The translations under genes were made by a program, and so were the position numbers. From Planctomycetota bacterium (lineage in GTDB: Bacteria > Planctomycetota > Phycisphaerae > WQYP01), in assembly GCA_021852225.1 (NCBI GenBank), contig JAJZOA010000107.1:1-7882 (forward strand): 7,882 nt of DNA. The letters are read 5' to 3'. Each line of letters opens with the position of its first letter. The first letter of the stretch is position 1. This document shows positions 6,435 through 7,882 of the stretch, in pieces. The notes below the pieces were generated by a model. That model worked only from the letters and a program-made list of their open reading frames with translations, searched no databases and had not been told where the DNA came from.

Positions 6435-7577
6435 TCAGGAAAATGGCCGGTAATTAACGCTGGTAGAAGACGGCCGGTCCACATTGCGGGATTTGACACT
6501 TGAGACCTGCTCGACGACAAGCGCATTTGCGTCCGCGTTTTTAAGAATAAATTGCACCCCGCCGCCACTGCGAACAATATCTGCCATCCCTGGCTGCGTA
6601 AAGCGGATTCCCGCCGCCGTGCTTTGCAAAGCGCGGACTATCCTCATGACTTCAAATTCGCGGAAACGAGATACTGGAAAACTGGTTCCGGTTTGCAGCG
6701 GCGAAACCCCCGGCTTTGTAAAGAAAATAAATGGCTTCCTGAAGGTCGGAAAGTGATCTTTCAAATCACAATTTGAAGGGCGTTTCATAGCCTCGTCAGG
6801 TTGCCATTCATGACGCGAAAGCAGCGTACCGGGCTTTAATGTGGTGACAATAACCGTTGAATGAAAATCGATTCCGCGGAGGTATGTCTCTACGTAATTT
6901 TCGGCTTTTTCCGGTTCGGCGATTCCCATTCCGATTCCCAGTTTCAGATGCCAGCACATTTCCCTGCTTAATAGGTCGCGATCAAGATTCAGAAATTTAA
7001 CGGCTGTGGTAAGCCCGTTTTGAACCACCGGGGCTAATGGCAGGCCCAAGGCCGCGGCAAGCGACATCACGGCATCCTGAAGCGCGGGCCGGATGAAGCC
7101 GGTATATCGGTAAATGCTAAAATTTGGTTTGACGGATTGGTACTCATCTCCCGGATAGGGGCTTTTCGTATCCTTTTGCTTGTAATCCGAATACCAGTGA
7201 GTGCCGTCGTAAATCGCCGCGTGGCCAGCCGTATGGGGAACCAGATGCTGTTTCCCGTCAGCGCCCGGGTGATAAAGTGGTTTATCTTTGTATTGCGCGG
7301 AAACGGTCCGGTCTGCTACAAATCCGTTGATCACCGCTACATCGCCCCGGCGAAGCGGAAAAGTTTTGAGTTTGTTCCCCTTATAAACAGACATGAACCC
7401 TTTGGCAAAAAGATTGGGGCCTAAGTCCTTGGCATAGTTGGTCACGTTAATTTGAATGCCGCCGTGTACAATCGCCAGCCTGACATAATGCGCACACAAG
7501 CCAAGGGACTTTTGGCCTAGGCCGTCCAAATATTTCTGTGTTCCCGCCCATTCCCACGTTCCAGTATCAGCGAACAT
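6435..7577 (-). CDS. Putative bidomain effector: NlpC/P60- or CHAP-like amidase plus toxin-like C-terminal domain
   Basis: A 380-residue protein. Residues 23-158 look like a papain-fold peptidoglycan amidase: catalytic Cys at 28 in GLCAHYVR, GDVAVI (78-83), His at 119 in GHAAIYDG, Asp at 131 in WYSDYKQ, ending in FSIYRY (153-158). This pattern recalls type VI secretion amidase effectors and CHAP enzymes that cut peptide crosslinks. Residues 161-230 form a hydrophobic, partly helical middle. Residues 242-358 contain LKPGTLLSR (247-255), FFTKPGVSP (285-293), RALQSTAAGI (315-324) and SGGGVQF (337-343), a set I associate from memory with a C-terminal polymorphic-toxin domain (type 46-like). No signal peptide is visible, so export by a non-Sec route would be required for a cell-wall role. 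GGGGA precedes the ATG by 5 bases. No secretion gene lies in the window. The amidase call is moderately firm, the toxin call tentative. Confidence 0.7.
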   Translation of the reverse strand: MFADTGTWEWAGTQKYLDGLGQKSLGLCAHYVRLAIVHGGIQINVTNYAKDLGPNLFAKGFMSVYKGNKLKTFPLRRGDVAVINGFVADRTVSAQYKDKPLYHPGADGKQHLVPHTAGHAAIYDGTHWYSDYKQKDTKSPYPGDEYQSVKPNFSIYRYTGFIRPALQDAVMSLAAALGLPLAPVVQNGLTTAVKFLNLDRDLLSREMCWHLKLGIGMGIAEPEKAENYVETYLRGIDFHSTVIVTTLKPGTLLSRHEWQPDEAMKRPSNCDLKDHFPTFRKPFIFFTKPGVSPLQTGTSFPVSRFREFEVMRIVRALQSTAAGIRFTQPGMADIVRSGGGVQFILKNADANALVVEQVSSVKSRNVDRPSSTSVNYRPFS

Positions 7578-7607
7578 GACTTTCCCCGATAGAAAAAAGC
7601 CAAACAG

Positions 7608-7613
7608 ATTATA
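7608..7613 (-). promoter_or_regulatory. Perfect -10 box upstream of the amidase/toxin-like gene
   Basis: A perfect TATAAT occurs on the minus strand, so transcription would begin near 7601 and leave a leader of about 24 bases containing the GGGGA ribosome-binding site. No good -35 hexamer is found 16-18 bases upstream (GTATGG at 17), which suggests an activator-dependent or non-standard promoter, or chance. Confidence 0.35.
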
Positions 7614-7666
7614 AGATCATGGACATTGAGCCATACTGATGCGCTACGAAATTATCTACCTGTGAA

Positions 7667-7695
7667 GTTTACCGTCCCCTGAAAGGAGTGTAAAC
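7667..7695. repeat. Imperfect inverted repeat in a divergent spacer, possible operator
   Basis: GTTTAC (7667-7672) and GTAAAC (7690-7695) are perfect inverted arms. Inside them CCCCT (7676-7680) and AGGAG (7684-7688) pair with one mismatch around a 3-base loop. The 29-bp element lies between the divergent amidase/toxin-like gene and the gene starting at 7841, about 55 bases upstream of the -10 box of the former. It could be a regulator binding site or an RNA hairpin. No T-run follows on either strand, so it is not a standard terminator. Confidence 0.35.
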
Positions 7696-7805
7696 ATTAT
7701 CATAAAAGTGACAAGCGTAAGATTTCAGCGTTTGCTCCGGTCTGAACATTACATATGCTGATCAAGGCAGGGGCTAAGAAACTATCTCAAAAGAGGGTTT
7801 TCCGT

Positions 7806-7811
7806 TACAAT
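7806..7811 (+). promoter_or_regulatory. Possible -10 box for the gene starting at 7841
   Basis: TACAAT matches the -10 consensus except for one base and lies 29 bases before the start codon. The hexamer 17 bases upstream (TATCTC) is a poor -35. Weak on its own. Confidence 0.2.
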
Positions 7812-7840
7812 CATGACCGGTATTAAGAAAGGAGCCATGG

Positions 7841-7882
7841 ATGGCCAAGCGTAAAAAAGCGGTGGAACCGCTGCCCACGATC
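7841..7882 (+). CDS. Start of a further gene, truncated by the window edge
   Basis: Fourteen codons are visible, reading MAKRKKAVEPLPTI, with a very strong ribosome-binding site AAAGGAG (7828-7834) six bases before the ATG. An overlapping ATG at 7837 must not be taken as the start: it reads only five codons before a TAA at 7852-7854. The basic N-terminus gives no family. Product unknown. Confidence 0.6.
   Translation, partial: MAKRKKAVEPLPTI

Noticed and set aside
6402..6439. CCTGA and TCAGG inverted pair across the convergent gene ends as a bidirectional terminator
   Set aside because: Only 5 bp with a loop of nearly 30 bases and no T-run, so not convincing.
1..7882. CRISPR array, tRNA, rRNA or insertion sequence
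   Set aside because: No regularly spaced repeats, cloverleaf, transposase motif or flanking terminal repeats were seen on either strand.

Overview
The window looks like chromosomal DNA from a Gram-negative bacterium, most likely a planctomycete of the Phycisphaerae type. This is an inference. It rests on a futalosine-pathway menaquinone gene, a very long AsmA-like envelope protein, a membrane-anchored SHOCT-like small protein, a response regulator whose C-terminal half recalls planctomycete anti-sigma-like ATPase domains, and a generally loose gene arrangement. No 16S, tRNA, CRISPR array or transposase is visible, so the assignment rests on protein style alone.

Layout. Positions 1-2358 (minus) hold the first 786 codons of a membrane-anchored AsmA/DUF748-type protein whose end lies outside the window. 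A 223-bp divergent spacer separates it from mqnC (2582-3946, plus), the radical-SAM cyclic dehypoxanthinyl futalosine synthase of menaquinone biosynthesis and the most securely named gene here. Next comes a small TTG-initiated SHOCT-like membrane protein (4114-4446, plus). It converges on a single-domain-plus-extension response regulator (4675-5595, minus). A 331-bp divergent spacer leads to an unrecognised 159-residue protein (5927-6406, plus). That gene converges, with only 28 bp between the coding regions, on a 380-residue protein (6435-7577, minus). The 380-residue protein has an N-terminal NlpC/P60 or CHAP-like amidase module and a C-terminal half resembling a polymorphic-toxin domain. 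After a 263-bp spacer with an inverted repeat, a new plus-strand gene begins at 7841 and runs off the end.

How the genes work together. There is no obvious operon: neighbouring genes are mostly divergent or convergent, and the one co-directional pair (mqnC and the SHOCT-like gene) is 167 bp apart. I see no multi-gene system. The most interesting locus is the amidase-plus-toxin-like protein and its convergent partner, which together could be an unannotated antibacterial effector and neighbour or immunity pair. The two-domain reading is moderately supported by the sequence; the pairing is speculative. The second item is the response regulator, whose output half looks like a decayed ATPase domain.
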